A stretch of 64,000 nt of DNA from CAVOGJ01 sp963700865 (GCA_963700865.1 CAVOZC010000018.1:1612001-1676000), one strand, 5' to 3'. Counted from the stretch's first letter, positions 1 to 9,172 are shown. Notes: a model not told the origin generated them from the sequence alone. A program made the numbers and translations.

Positions 1-199
1 GATTCCGTTGAATGCGTTTCAGCGCGACTTCCTTGCCCGCGTCGCTCGTGGCGTAGTAAACCTCGCCAAAGCCTCCGACGCCGACCCCCCGTTTGATGGT
101 GTACCCATCGAGCGGCTTGGCGCCGCTCGGCAGTGTGAACCGAGGGCCCCGTCGGGACTGGTCGGTGCGTGCTGAATTGGATTGGCCGTTGGTTTGCAT
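1..199 (-). CDS. Ser/Thr protein kinase, N-terminal part (runs off the window)
   Basis: Only the first 66 residues are visible; the gene continues beyond base 1. After a short polar leader the protein shows a kinase glycine-rich loop (GVGVGGFGEVYYA) and then VALKRIQRN, whose Lys would be the ATP-binding lysine of subdomain II. This is the N-lobe of a Hanks-type Ser/Thr kinase, abundant in planctomycetes. The ATG at 199 is the first one upstream of the loop. The FHA-domain gene just upstream on the same strand, a phosphothreonine reader, supports a shared signalling role. Substrate unknown. Confidence 0.8.
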   Translation of the reverse strand, partial: MQTNGQSNSARTDQSRRGPRFTLPSGAKPLDGYTIKRGVGVGGFGEVYYATSDAGKEVALKRIQRN

Positions 200-314
200 G
201 GTCCCGCTTATCTCGTACATTGGTTGCTTGAACCTTTGGAAGGCCAACCCGAAAGTTGCCTTCCCCTGCCCCGTTCGACACGCTCGGCGGACGGCTGCCC
301 CGCCGAACTCCATT

Positions 315-1005
315 CTACAAACGCTCCAGCGAAAGGGCGAAATCATCATTCGCGATCCGCGATCCCCAGTCGATTACGCCCGTATCGCAGGTTTCGATCC
401 CGTCGACACTCACCGTTTTGCCAGCTTTAAAGCGAAAACGTCCCTCGGACGTCCGCGTCAGGATGACTTGATCGGGCCAATGGCGGCAGACCAAGTGATT
501 TTCGTCCGTGGGACCTAGCAGGCACGTTTCGGCCAGCAGCAGGATGCCGTCGGCCGAGGGCTGGGTCCGATGGTGGCTAAGGATGTCCAGCCGAGCCGTC
601 TGGCTGAGCACGTGCGGTTGGCGGAAGCGCAAGCGAACCCGCGATCCCAAAGCAATCTCGTCACCGTCGACCAGTCGCGTGGGACGTACGATCGCCCTCC
701 CTTCGACACTGACCGGGCCGAGTGGGTCGAGCAGATAGTCTTCGCCGTCCCGCATCAGTACCGCGTGCCGCCGTGACAAGTCACCGAGGATCGGCAAGTC
801 GACTTGCTGCGCCAGGCACCGCCTGGCCGATCGACACCTCGTCCGCCAAATAGACGAGAAAGCCGCCGACGGCGTCGACCCACATCAACCCGGCGGGTGA
901 ACGCTCCTGGCCGGTCACTGACGATTCTCCGTCTGCCTGACGTCGTGGAGCCGAGTGCGACACGCCGCCGCCCGATCCCGCTCCGTGTCGCAAGTTCCAA
1001 GCCAT
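315..1005 (-). CDS. FHA-domain protein, frameshifted
   Basis: Read from the ATG at 1005, the first frame gives a Gly/Ser-rich leader and FLVYLADEVSIGQAVPG. From about 805-815 the protein continues one base out of frame with QQVDLPILGDLSRRHAVLMR, the canonical FHA core (ILGDLSRRHA with Ser-Arg-Arg-His for phosphothreonine binding), and then a C-terminal region of about 130 residues of unknown fold ending at 315. Both frames make sense only if joined by a one-base skip, so this is either a sequencing indel or a broken gene. It precedes the kinase fragment on the same strand and may read its phosphorylated targets. Confidence 0.65.
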
Positions 1006-1273
1006 GATGGGCCGTCCCTTACCGAGTGATTTTGCCCCATTTCCGCCAACGTGAAAACTGGGCCAGTATTGCGTTTCGCGGTCATCCCATCGGTTTGCGA
1101 ACAACATGGCATTACTCACGATCATACCAGCCGCGTGGGTAGACTTCGAACGATCCTCACCAGCATGCGATGGCCGGCCTGCCGCGGCCGACCACCTTGC
1201 GTTGTCCGCCGCCACCGAAGTCACGGCCGAGACTTGACGCTGGGCCAAGCCTCGACCGCGACAACATGGGGGT

Positions 1274-2107
1274 TCAGTCGAGACTGATGGGGTTGACCGG
1301 AAAGTCCGTGGCTTCCGCGATCACTTCCACTTGTGGCTCCAGTCCCAGGTAAGCCGTGACTTGATCCACGATGTCGGCTTCCACCTGATAATCGTCGTCG
1401 AGTGGAATTTCGTCGCGGAAGTCGCCTTCCACGTTCACCAACCGCTCAGCCACTTCGATACGAGTCTGGATATCCGTGATCAACTCCTTGGTGCGAGCCA
1501 GGCGGCTATCGTCGAAGTTGAAGTCGCTGGTTGTCTGGGCGACTTCGACCATCTTCTGACGTGCTTCCAGATTTTCCACGTCCACGATCAACTGTCGCTT
1601 GGCAGCCAACATCTCTTCCAGTTTTTGGCGAGCCGCTGTCAGTCCTCGTTCGCGAGCGTGCAGCACCTTGGTCAGGTTCAAGAGCGTTTCGTCGTTGGTC
1701 TTGACCCGATTCAGGCGGCTGGCCAGATCGATTTTGACCTGGTTGGCCGAGTAGCGGCGGCTGGCATAGACGAAATGCGATTGGCCTGTTTCCAGGTCGC
1801 TTTTCAGTCGCATCAGGTCGGCCCGGTCGTTATCCAGGCGATTTTCCAACTGGTCGACTTGCCGGCGAATCCGGTCGACTTCGACCTCTTCCTTGGCGAT
1901 CACGTGCATATTCTTGCGGATTTCCGGGTCGAGGGACGTGATCATTTTGCGGGCCCGGTCGATTTCAAAATCCACCGGAACGCTCTCCTTGACCCCATTG
2001 GTCACGGCACTGCAGGTGGTCTGCAGGTAGCTGGTGGCATCGCGACCGAAGAGGAATCCCACCAGCAAGGCGGCTCCCAATCCCATAATGACGGCCTTTT
2101 TCAACAT
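1274..2107 (-). CDS. Coiled-coil membrane-anchored protein
   Basis: The 277-residue protein starts at the ATG at 2107, preceded by GGAGGG. The N-terminus (MLKKAVIMGLGAALLVGFLF) is a single membrane anchor. Residues of about 60-230 are charged heptad-rich coiled coil (for example QVDQLENRLDNDRADLMRL). The last 40 residues are acidic. No enzyme motif is seen. Such proteins are frequent in planctomycete genomes as envelope or scaffold proteins of unknown role. An alternative in-frame start lies further upstream, but it has no ribosome site and would bury the anchor. Confidence 0.75.
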   Translation of the reverse strand: MLKKAVIMGLGAALLVGFLFGRDATSYLQTTCSAVTNGVKESVPVDFEIDRARKMITSLDPEIRKNMHVIAKEEVEVDRIRRQVDQLENRLDNDRADLMRLKSDLETGQSHFVYASRRYSANQVKIDLASRLNRVKTNDETLLNLTKVLHARERGLTAARQKLEEMLAAKRQLIVDVENLEARQKMVEVAQTTSDFNFDDSRLARTKELITDIQTRIEVAERLVNVEGDFRDEIPLDDDYQVEADIVDQVTAYLGLEPQVEVIAEATDFPVNPISLD

Positions 2108-2565
2108 GATTTGATCCCTCCGATACAAAAACGCTGGTCCAAAGTGTGTGAGTTCCACAGGGTTCCGGCTGGCCGTGCCAGCTTGTGAACACCCGGTAAT
2201 TCGCCCCCTATTTGGGAATCTTGGACCGATCCGCCGAAATCTTTCCCGGCTGGAGCGGGGCGATCCTTTAGCCTTTTCTGTCGAGTGCGGTGTTTCTTCA
2301 CCGCTGCGGCCATTTTTGTGGAGTACCGTGATTCTTCACCGCTTTCCCCTCGGCGGAGCCGTCTCGCCACATCTCCGCAGCGATTCGCGATTCCGCTCGG
2401 CAAGGCACCCCCGGGACCGCATCGGACCGCCGACAGCCCCCCTCTCCACCGAACGTGTCACCGCGGGGGATCGACGCCTGGGCCTCTGGTGCCTAGTGAC
2501 CGCTAAAACAATTGAGCTTTCTGGTCGCCGAAGTCGCCAGACGTTGTCATGACCCACCCTTTCAC
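2108..2565. other. Intergenic region without a recognised gene
   Basis: About 460 bp between the coiled-coil gene and the tandem repeats. Open frames on both strands are Arg/Pro-rich, lack ribosome sites and look like GC-driven shadows. It should hold the promoter of the coiled-coil gene, but no clear -35/-10 pair was found. Confidence 0.5.
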
Positions 2566-3050
2566 GCGCGTCGTTTCACCGTCAGCCAGAAGAAATCGCG
2601 GGGCAACACCGCGATCGGCGGGAAGTGGCTGCCGCGATTTCTGGCGGCGTACGCGCGAACGCCGCCGAAGCATGCCGGTGCGTCACGACGCGTGGTCCGA
2701 TCTTAGTTGCATTCTTCTCTGGCTTCATGCGCGTTGTTTAACCGTCAGCCAGAAGAAATCGCGAGGAAAAACCGCGATCGCTGGGAAGTCGCTGCCGCGA
2801 TTTCTGGCGGCGTACGCGCGTACGCCGCCGAAGAATGCCGCCGCTTCACGACGCGTGGTCCGATTTCAGCGGCGTTCTTCCCTGGCTTCATGCGCGTCGT
2901 TTCACCGTCAGCCAGAAGAAATCGCGGGGAAAAACCGCGATCGGCGGGAAGTCGCTGCCGCGATTTCTGGCGGCGTACGCGCGTACGCCGCCGAAGCATG
3001 CCGGTGCGTCACGACGCGTGGTGCGATTTCAGCGGCATTCTTTTCTGGCT
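2566..3050. repeat. Three tandem 163-bp units with palindromic cores
   Basis: The anchor GTCAGCCAGAAGAAATCGCG recurs at 2581, 2744 and 2907, exactly 163 bp apart. Each unit contains a shorter ATCGCGG...CCGCGAT inverted repeat and a 24-base palindrome (GGCGGCGTACGC followed by its reverse complement). The palindrome is perfect at 2806-2829 and 2969-2992 and has one mismatch in unit 1. Open frames through the array repeat the same motif and lack starts or ribosome sites, so the region appears non-coding. It lies just past the 3' end of the integrase gene. Confidence 0.85.
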
Positions 3051-3205
3051 ATCGGTGAAACAAAGAAAAACGCAGGTTAATGGCAAGGTCGCCAGACTTG
3101 GGACGTTTGCTCGGGGACGAACCCAATCACTGGCCGGAATCGGAAACTCAAAACCAAACGGTCACAAAGCACGAGCCTGTTCGGCGACGAAGTGAGAGTA
3201 GGACC

Positions 3206-3233
3206 GTTGATCGAGAACAGTTGATCGAGAACA
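3206..3233. repeat. Short tandem repeat, 2 x 14 bp
   Basis: GTTGATCGAGAACA occurs twice in direct tandem in the 250-bp stretch between the 163-bp repeats and the integrase stop codon. Nothing else was recognised in that stretch. Confidence 0.6.
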
Positions 3234-3306
3234 GACGGTCTTATCAGGCTTAAACGCACCCACGTTGCTTGCTGGACGAAATTCAGCGATCGACGCGCCG
3301 CGGAGC

Positions 3307-4308
3307 TCACAGCCGATCGAGGGGGCTCCGCACACCCGTGGCCCCTGTGGTACTCACGTGGGTGTAGATCATTGTCGTTTTAATATCCGCATGTCCCAGC
3401 AATTCCTGGATCGTGCGAATATCTTTCCCGTCTTCCAGCAAGTGGGTCGCGAAGCTGTGTCGCAGCGTATGGCAGCTGATTTTCTTCGTCAGCCCTGCCG
3501 CGCGGACGGCGGTTTTCAGGACTTTCTGCACCGAACTTTCGTGGCAGTGATGACGTCGTTCGGGTGCGTCGGGCTCACGACGATCGCGACTGCGGCTGGT
3601 GGCCGGAAACAGATACTGCCATTTGAGTTCGCGGGCGGCTTGGGGATATTTGGCTCGCAATGCGTCCGGCAGCCAGACCGTCCCGAACCCTTGGGCGATG
3701 TCGTTGGCGTGGAGTCTCTGGGTGCGATCGATTTGTTTCCGCAGTCGTTCGCGAGTCCGCGTGGGAAACGGAACGGCTCGATCTTTGGCTCCTTTCCCGG
3801 AGCGGACCATGAGCTGGCCTCTTTGAAAGTCCACATCCTTGACTCGCAGTCGACAGCATTCCATCAACCGCATGCCGGTCCCGTAGAGCAATTCCACCAT
3901 CAGCCCGCCCTGATTGGGCGGCAAGTATTCGACAATACGACGGACTTCGTCGATCGATAGGACGACGGGCAGAGTCAGGGACCGTTTGGCGCGGACGGCA
4001 TCCAGCAGTTCAAGTTCCTGTTGCAGGACATGTTTGTAAAGAAAGAGGATGGCGGACAGGGCTTGATTTTGGGTGCTGGCCGAGACGTGCCGTTGAACGG
4101 CCAGGTGAGTGAGGAATGCTTCCACCTGAGGGCCATTCAACTGGGACGGATGCTGTTTATCGTGGAAGAGGATGAATCTGCGGATCCAGTCGACGTATGC
4201 CGCTTCCGTGCGTTTGGAATAGTGGAGCAGGCGGCATTTTTCCCGTACTTGTACGAGCAGTTTGGGCCTGGGCTGGTCATGCGAGCCGGTCGCTACGGCG
4301 GTGGTCAT
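3307..4308 (-). CDS. intI: Integron integrase (IntI-type tyrosine recombinase)
   Basis: The 333-residue protein matches IntI length. An N-terminal SAM-like core-binding domain (RLLHYSKRTEAAYVDWIRRF) is followed by the catalytic domain with Arg in LLYGTGMRLMECCRLR, Lys near GKGAKDR, HTLRHSFATHLLEDG, LLGHADIKTTMIYTHV and the nucleophile Tyr in its last segment. The insertion ALRAKYPQAARELKWQYLFP is the extra patch that separates IntI from XerC/D and binds extrahelical attC bases. The ATG at 4308 has AAAGGAG upstream; longer in-frame extensions lack one. The gene is divergent from the cassette array, the usual integron layout. It is intact, so the integron may still be active. Confidence 0.95.
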   Translation of the reverse strand: MTTAVATGSHDQPRPKLLVQVREKCRLLHYSKRTEAAYVDWIRRFILFHDKQHPSQLNGPQVEAFLTHLAVQRHVSASTQNQALSAILFLYKHVLQQELELLDAVRAKRSLTLPVVLSIDEVRRIVEYLPPNQGGLMVELLYGTGMRLMECCRLRVKDVDFQRGQLMVRSGKGAKDRAVPFPTRTRERLRKQIDRTQRLHANDIAQGFGTVWLPDALRAKYPQAARELKWQYLFPATSRSRDRREPDAPERRHHCHESSVQKVLKTAVRAAGLTKKISCHTLRHSFATHLLEDGKDIRTIQELLGHADIKTTMIYTHVSTTGATGVRSPLDRL

Positions 4309-4418
4309 CGAAACGCTCCTTTCTGCTGGCGAGGGCTGGCTGCGGGGCAGCCATGTTCGTGGAACGCACATGCGTATACTGATAATATGTACATGTCTTG
4401 GTCCCGGTTGTCGAGAGT

Positions 4419-4889
4419 GATAGGCGGAAAAAAGGCGGTGCACGGCGGACGAGCCCGGAGGTCTTGGGCTGCTGCCGTGGCGAGTCGGCCTATTCATCGG
4501 TCTAACGGCGGTTTTTTTCGCAGTGATGGCCAACGTCAGGCATCACAAGTAGGTGGCACAGCGGAGGATAGGTCGGATCTTGAATTCAGCCGCCGCTTCC
4601 GGCTGCCAGGAAATAGACGGACGTCAGATCAGGATAGGCGGAAAGAATTCCGCCTATCGTCGGCGCGAAGAAAAGGAGTCGGTGTTTGGCGGAGAGGGCG
4701 TCTTGGTTCGCCAGCGGCCTATCCGGCTGGGGCGGACATGTCTTTCGGGAGGGCGAAATCGCAAATTCTTGACACTGCTGGGGTTGCGTCGTATCCTCGG
4801 CGGAGCCGCCTGTGACGTTGGTGGAAATAGACGGACTGCCCGGGGAGATAGACGGAACCCGGGCGGCCAGATAGGCGGAAAGAATTCCG
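4419..4889. promoter_or_regulatory. attI-side iterons (GATAGGCGGAA family)
   Basis: The motif GATAGRCGGA recurs at 4419, 4612, 4633, 4825, 4845 and 4870, with a variant at 4566. The 20-mer GATAGGCGGAAAGAATTCCG is present twice, at 4633 and 4870. The first copy continues as a perfect inverted repeat, GATAGGCGGAA-AGAA-TTCCGCCTATC in total, with 11-bp arms. The second copy ends 10 bp before the recombination core. Iterated integrase-binding repeats are known from attI1 (DR1, DR2), so these are inferred to be integrase or regulator sites. Confidence 0.6.
4769..4797 (+). promoter_or_regulatory. Candidate cassette promoter Pc
   Basis: TTGACA at 4769 and TATCCT at 4792 are separated by 17 bp, a near-consensus sigma70 promoter. 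It points into the cassette array from between the integrase gene and attI, where Pc promoters usually lie. Start site not mapped. Confidence 0.6.
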
Positions 4890-4899
4890 TATACTAATT

Positions 4900-4906
4900 G
4901 TTATGT
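4900..4906 (+). other. attI recombination core
   Basis: GTTATGT at 4900-4906, with G^TT as the expected crossover. The next bases, TTATGTCG, pair with the R'' box CGACATAAC at the end of cassette 1, confirming that the first cassette starts at 4901. Confidence 0.8.
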
Positions 4907-5562
4907 CGATTAATCCCGAAGCGAAATCGAACCGAAACTGGCCTCGTCTGTCGTTGGCTACGCTGCTGCTGTTGGTTACTGTGGCTGCACTTGGAGTATC
5001 TCACTTCCTGACGTCTCGTGATTTGGAGGAGGCTCAAGCCGAACTTACGGAGTATCGATACCAATATGGGCACCTGAAGGTCAAAGATCCAAAAAGGATT
5101 CATTTGCTTTCCCACGTAAACCAGAGCAACCCATGGAAATGGCACGCTTACTTCCCGCAAGACCAGAAATTCAAACTGGTCGCCGGAATTGGAGTATTTG
5201 GGCCAAACGAAACGCCTGAGATTGAATCTCTCAAGCCAATAGGCGAGATGATGGTTGTCGGCACGGGTGAGAATACGACACTCTCATTTTCGATAGACGA
5301 TTCCGATCTGGCTATGATAAAGCTCACAATGACGCATGACGGCGCGTCTACGACACAGGGCTTTCCGAAGTCTGACCTTCCGTGGTTGACGACCAAACAG
5401 TCGACCACGAAGTCCAGCGGCTACAAGGAACCATTCGTGGGTAACACGAAGAAAGCGTCATCGATATTCTGGTTTCGCAAATCAAAAACGAAAGGCGCCA
5501 CGGTAATGCTGGACGCAAATCCGACGGAGGGCATTATTGTCTTGGCCGTACCCGTACAATAA
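4903..5562 (+). CDS. Cassette 1: membrane-anchored protein of unknown function
   Basis: The 219-residue protein has a short basic N-terminus, one hydrophobic helix (LATLLLLVTVAALGVSHFL), a stretch likely to be coiled coil, then an extracytoplasmic beta-rich domain. It ends GATVMLDANPTEGIIVLAVPV, close to the end of the cassette 26 protein (TVDMNPTDGIIVWLEV), so the two are homologues. The start codon lies inside the attI core (GTTATG) and there is no ribosome site. A TATACT at 4890 could give a leaderless message. The stop precedes the R'' box by 3 bp. Function unknown. Confidence 0.7.
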   Translation: MSINPEAKSNRNWPRLSLATLLLLVTVAALGVSHFLTSRDLEEAQAELTEYRYQYGHLKVKDPKRIHLLSHVNQSNPWKWHAYFPQDQKFKLVAGIGVFGPNETPEIESLKPIGEMMVVGTGENTTLSFSIDDSDLAMIKLTMTHDGASTTQGFPKSDLPWLTTKQSTTKSSGYKEPFVGNTKKASSIFWFRKSKTKGATVMLDANPTEGIIVLAVPVQ

Positions 5563-5565
5563 GCG

Positions 5566-5572
5566 ACATAAC
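5566..5572 (+). other. attC 1, R'' box (split from its other half by an IS91-like element)
   Basis: ACATAAC, complementary to the start of cassette 1. The rest of the site lies at 8018-8107. Confidence 0.8.
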
Positions 5573-5819
5573 AATTGAGAATTTGACTTCGCGATTTGGC
5601 GAGTGAAGGCTGGGGCGGAGTTAAATTTCCATTTGAGCGGGCTGTTGCAGCGGTTCCGAGGGGAGCCGAAGGTCAAATTCTTTGTTCAAGGAGCCCGGTG
5701 GACGCTCGAGACTTGCCCAGTTTTCTTCGTTTTCTGCACCAAGCGCAGCGTTAAGAGACGGGGCGACCTTTTTTTCCCAGTTGAGTGGCTGAGAGACTTG
5801 TTGCTGCAGAGTGGTGGTG

Positions 5820-6953
5820 TCATCCCGAATCGAGATACGCCACCGAGTGTTCCCAGAGCACGTTGCCGCTGCCATCGGTGATCGCCACCAACGACATCTG
5901 GCCGCCGCAATGCTGGCAACGCATTGGCGGTCGAACGTCTTCTTCGCTGGCCTGCGTTTTGGCCAGTAGGAAGAAGCCGAGAAAGAACCAGACCAACATC
6001 CGCACCCAGCCGATCGTCAGACGACTGTGGGAGCTTAGGAAGCCATAGTAGCGAATGCGTTGGAAGTTGCTTGGCAACGTATGCTGCAGAAAGCCGCCAC
6101 GAACTCCTCACCCGAGACCGTACGTGACAACGACTTCTTCGTGCCCGAAGGGGTGTAGCGGAAACGGACTTCGGTGTCGCTAACTTGCTCGATGCGGTTG
6201 TTGCTGATCGCCACTCGATAAACATACGGAGCCAGATACTTCAGCGCTCCGCGGCCATCGCCGACCGGCTCGACATCAACCGTCCACTCGCCGTACCACG
6301 CCTTGGCATCGACCGACGTGAACTGCTCCTCCAAACCGGATGTGCGCATCGCAGCTCGAAACTTGCCCGGGAAGACTTTCGCAGCCGCCTTCTCCGGCAG
6401 CAGAAAGTTGTCGGGGCAGGCTTGCCAGCAACTGCCGTTTTGCGAAACGCCTCCGCCCGGCACGACAAAATGCACGTGCGGGTTGTAGGTAGTGGGGTCG
6501 CGACCCCAAGTATGGAGCACTCCGAAAAAGCCCATACGATCAGTGCCCACGAAACGCCTTCCTGATGCCAGCTCGAGAAGCGTCTGGCGGCTCGTATCGA
6601 ACAGCGCCTGGTAGCACGGCGCGCTGGTGAGCGCGGACCACCTTCCTGAGCGACTGTGGCACGGTAAACGTCACCAGAAAGTAGGGCACCGGCAGGAGCT
6701 CGGCCATTCTCGCCGCCAACCAGCGCTGCGTCTTATCGGACTGGCAATTGGGACAATGGCGATTTCCACAGCTGCGGCCCACCCAATGCGAGTTGGCACA
6801 AGTACCGCACTGATAGTGCAGGTGTCCCAGTTCGCCCGTTCGGCAACGCGTGACCAGCGTCAGCACACGCTTGTGTTCACTGGGCATCTTGTCGCCAAAT
6901 TTCTGCAAGTAAGCCGGACCGTGCTGCCGAAGTGCGTCGGCAACCGTGGGCAT
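5820..6953 (-). pseudogene. IS91-family transposase, two frameshifts (copy A)
   Basis: Aligning by eye with the intact copy C protein, the reading starts MPTVADALRQHGPAYLQKFG, passes the zinc-finger cysteines (GNRHCPNCQSDKTQ), shifts frame near 6620, continues through HVHFVVPGGG (the HUH motif) and KYLAPYVYRVAISNNRI (the Tyr region), and shifts again near 6095 before ending LWEHSVAYLDSG. The catalytic residues are still encoded, but the frame is broken twice, so the product should be inactive unless these are sequencing indels. Confidence 0.75.
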
Positions 6954-6955
6954 GA

Positions 6956-7897
6956 CTACTTCGGCCGCCGCCTGGAGAACAAATCGCCGGGCTGCGCGAT
7001 GCTGTTGAGCGTCGCTCGCCCCTCTTCCTCCTTAGGTTCGGTCAGGTGCAGGTAGACGAGCGTTGTCTGCAGATTCTTGTGGCCGAGAAACTTCTGAATC
7101 CAGCGTAACGAAACGCCCGCTTCAAAGAGATGCGTCGAGATACTATGCCGCAGCGTGTGAATCGAGACTCGCTTTTTGAACTTCAACTTTGCCACAACCC
7201 GTTTCATGCAGCCTTGCACCGTCGTGGGGTCCATGGGCTTGGTGGTTGTGGCGGCTTGCCCTTTACCTCGCCCCACCTGGGGAAACAGCAGCTTGGGATT
7301 GCGATGAGTGCTCCAGTAGTCTCGCAACAACTGCAATGTCGATTCGGGCAAGGTGAGGAATCGGTCTTTGGCTCCCTTGCCGCGATGGACGTGAATCAAC
7401 ATCCGCTCGGCATCGATGTCGCCAACTTGGAGGTTGAGCCCCTCCTGCATCCGCAGTCCGAGCGAGTAGACGGTCCAGAAGTAGACCGCGTTTCGGTTGT
7501 TTCTGACGGCTGCGATTAGGCGATGTACTTCGTCGATGGATAGCACATCGGGGAGCGTTTTCTGTTTGGGGATGCGGAGTTTGGTGAGCACTTGCCAATC
7601 CCGGGGTTCGGTAAACGAGTAGAAGAACTTGATGCCGCTGTAGGCAACACGCAGCGACCCGGGTGCGAACTCGCAATCGTTGATCAAATACAGCAGGTAG
7701 TCACCGACTTGCTGTTCGGTGAGCTGATCGGGCGGCGTGTTGTAGAAAGCGGCCAGCTTGCGAACTTCGCGGAGATAGCCGTCGTGCGTTCGCTTGGCCA
7801 TGCCACGGAATTGCAGGTCGGCACTCATCCGCTCACGTAGTGACCGAGCACCGTTACCATCGCTGGACACCGCAGGCACGCTAATTTCGTTCGACAT
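6956..7897 (-). CDS. IS91-associated tyrosine recombinase (copy A)
   Basis: The 313-residue phage-integrase family protein has an N-terminal core-binding domain (KRTHDGYLREVRKLAAFY) and a catalytic domain with Arg in YSLGLRMQEGLNLQVGDI, HTLRHSISTHLFEAG, FLGHKNLQTTLVYLHL and the expected Tyr. A ribosome site (AAGGAG) precedes the ATG at 7897. It lies directly upstream of the transposase, as in IS91-family members that carry an accessory recombinase. It lacks the IntI-specific insertion, so it is not a second integron integrase. Its role is unknown; dimer resolution is a guess. Confidence 0.85.
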   Translation of the reverse strand: MSNEISVPAVSSDGNGARSLRERMSADLQFRGMAKRTHDGYLREVRKLAAFYNTPPDQLTEQQVGDYLLYLINDCEFAPGSLRVAYSGIKFFYSFTEPRDWQVLTKLRIPKQKTLPDVLSIDEVHRLIAAVRNNRNAVYFWTVYSLGLRMQEGLNLQVGDIDAERMLIHVHRGKGAKDRFLTLPESTLQLLRDYWSTHRNPKLLFPQVGRGKGQAATTTKPMDPTTVQGCMKRVVAKLKFKKRVSIHTLRHSISTHLFEAGVSLRWIQKFLGHKNLQTTLVYLHLTEPKEEEGRATLNSIAQPGDLFSRRRPK

Positions 7898-8017
7898 TGG
7901 GAACTCCTTGTTGAGTGAGAGAACGTGAAACTCAACAAGCAGTGCAGCCGAAACTCAGAGAATGGCAATCACCAATCAAAACGGCTAGAATAAATCCGCC
8001 GCGCAGCGGCTCACTTG

Positions 8018-8107
8018 AACTTGCGGATGAACGCGAGCCGGAAAAGGCCGGCTGGCTCGCTTCGCTCGGTCACTCAACTCCCGGCCGCGTTATCCGAAAC
8101 GTTATGT
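8018..8107 (+). other. attC 1, distal part with R'
   Basis: AAC, then L'' (GCGGATGAACGCGAGCCGG), a self-complementary centre, and GTTATGT at 8101. It is separated by 2.4 kb from its R'' box, so this site should not fold or recombine. Confidence 0.75.
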
Positions 8108-8189
8108 TGCCAGCCGTTCTTTTCAGGGACTGTCGCAAGCATGCCGCATTCGTTATTCCTTAAAGCTTGCTTTCGTCCTCCTCACCGTC

Positions 8190-8814
8190 GTGATCTGCTT
8201 CTTGGGATATCGAGTTCATTACGCGTCGCTACGCCGGCAGGTTTTGGCTGTTGCCGTGGACACCGGTGGTTACGTCGAAAAGACGGAAACCGTTGCTCCG
8301 CAATGGCTAGTTGGCTTGGTGGGCTGGGAATATTTCCAGGGGATTGAAGAAACACACGGTCTCTTCCGTAAGATGACCGACGAGCACCTTGATTCAATCT
8401 CAAGACTCACCGAACTGAGGCACATTTCGACAAACCATTTGGGCGACGGCTCGAGAATTGCACTTGTTCCGCCTGCTCATGGTGGGAAGATGCGAATAGT
8501 CGATCCGCTAGTAACTGATTGCGGTCTGGAACATCTATCACGATTGGACAGACTTGAGTGTCTCATATTGTTCAACACTGCCGTGACAGACAACGGCGTT
8601 GCCCAGCTGAAGCACCTCAAGAATCTTCAGCAACTCATGATAGCCAGTGACGCAATCACCGATGAATCGGTTGTTCACCTCTCAGCAATTAGATCGCTAC
8701 GGCGAGTTGTGGATATGTGGCACGTCAATCACGTCACAGGGCGCCGGCACGTTGCAGCGTGCACTACCAAATTGCGAAGTGATCGCTGACACGAATGATC
8801 GAACTCTCCCTTAG
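8190..8814 (+). CDS. Cassette 2: leucine-rich-repeat protein with membrane anchor, frameshifted
   Basis: The protein carries repeats such as LEHLSRLDRLECLILFNTAV and VAQLKHLKNLQQLMIASDAI, the LRR type common in planctomycetes. The frame extends upstream of the GTG at 8190 as a hydrophobic helix (LAFVLLTVVICFLGY) without an ATG, so the true start is uncertain. Near 8738 a GGG run shifts the frame. Removing one G gives VTGAGTLQRALPNCEV, the usual end of this family, and a stop at 8814. The start TTATGTTGC pairs with R'' GCAACATAAC. Probably an envelope protein; binding partner unknown. Confidence 0.6.
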
Positions 8815-8911
8815 ATCGATTCACCGAAGCTCTTTCATCGATCCCGCAGCCCCAGGCGGCTCTTGATAAATTCCGCCTCAGTACATCATTGTTACCGGTC
8901 ATGATGACAAC

Positions 8912-9130
8912 GTGATGTTGTTTATCACCCACGTTGGAGACGCGCAGGCCACCATTGACATGCTCTTCTCGATCATCAGCCTCGCCGAATGCGATTCGTT
9001 GACTACTACGCTCGCTGAAACCGGGGGCCTCGTGGAGAAACTGTTACCTTTTGACACTGCGATGGAAATCAAATGTAATCTGGAAGATGTAGGCACCGAG
9101 GCGGAACTCGTACTGCCAACGGAAGACTGA
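8912..9130 (+). CDS. Cassette 2: small second reading frame, possibly degraded
   Basis: The 72 codons start MMLFITHVGDAQATIDMLFS and end EAELVLPTED just before the R'' box. The frame is open upstream as IIVTGHDDNV, and a second frame (FTEALSSIPQPQAALDKFRL) precedes it, as if one gene had shifted frame. No family recognised. It could be an immunity-like or regulatory small protein, or a remnant. Confidence 0.3.
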   Translation: MMLFITHVGDAQATIDMLFSIISLAECDSLTTTLAETGGLVEKLLPFDTAMEIKCNLEDVGTEAELVLPTED

Positions 9131-9172
9131 TTGCAGATACCGATAAAGACACGTCACTCGTAGCACAAGGCA

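Larger units (their letters stand above)
5573..8017 (-). mobile_element. IS91-like element, copy A
   Basis: About 2,445 bp inserted directly after the AAC of an attC R'' box. The low-coordinate end starts AATTGAGAATTTGACTTCGC and the other end finishes CCGCGCAGCGGCTCACTTG, both shared with copies B and C. It encodes a tyrosine recombinase and a frameshifted HUH transposase on the minus strand. AAC is found at both junctions. By family knowledge the end next to the transposase 3' terminus is the origin end; here that end abuts R''. The 250 bp between the transposase stop and R'' are non-coding. Confidence 0.85.

Noticed and set aside
2566..3050. Possible CRISPR-like array because of the regular repeats.
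   Set aside because: Units are 163 bp, nearly identical throughout and have no short-repeat/unique-spacer structure. No cas genes are present.
4309..4420. A LexA/SOS box in the intI promoter region.
   Set aside because: GAACGCACATGC and a TGTACA palindrome are present, but neither fits a known LexA box well enough.
6956..7897. The IS91-associated recombinase as a second integron integrase.
   Set aside because: It lacks the IntI-specific insertion, is repeated with each IS91-like element and sits directly upstream of the transposase.
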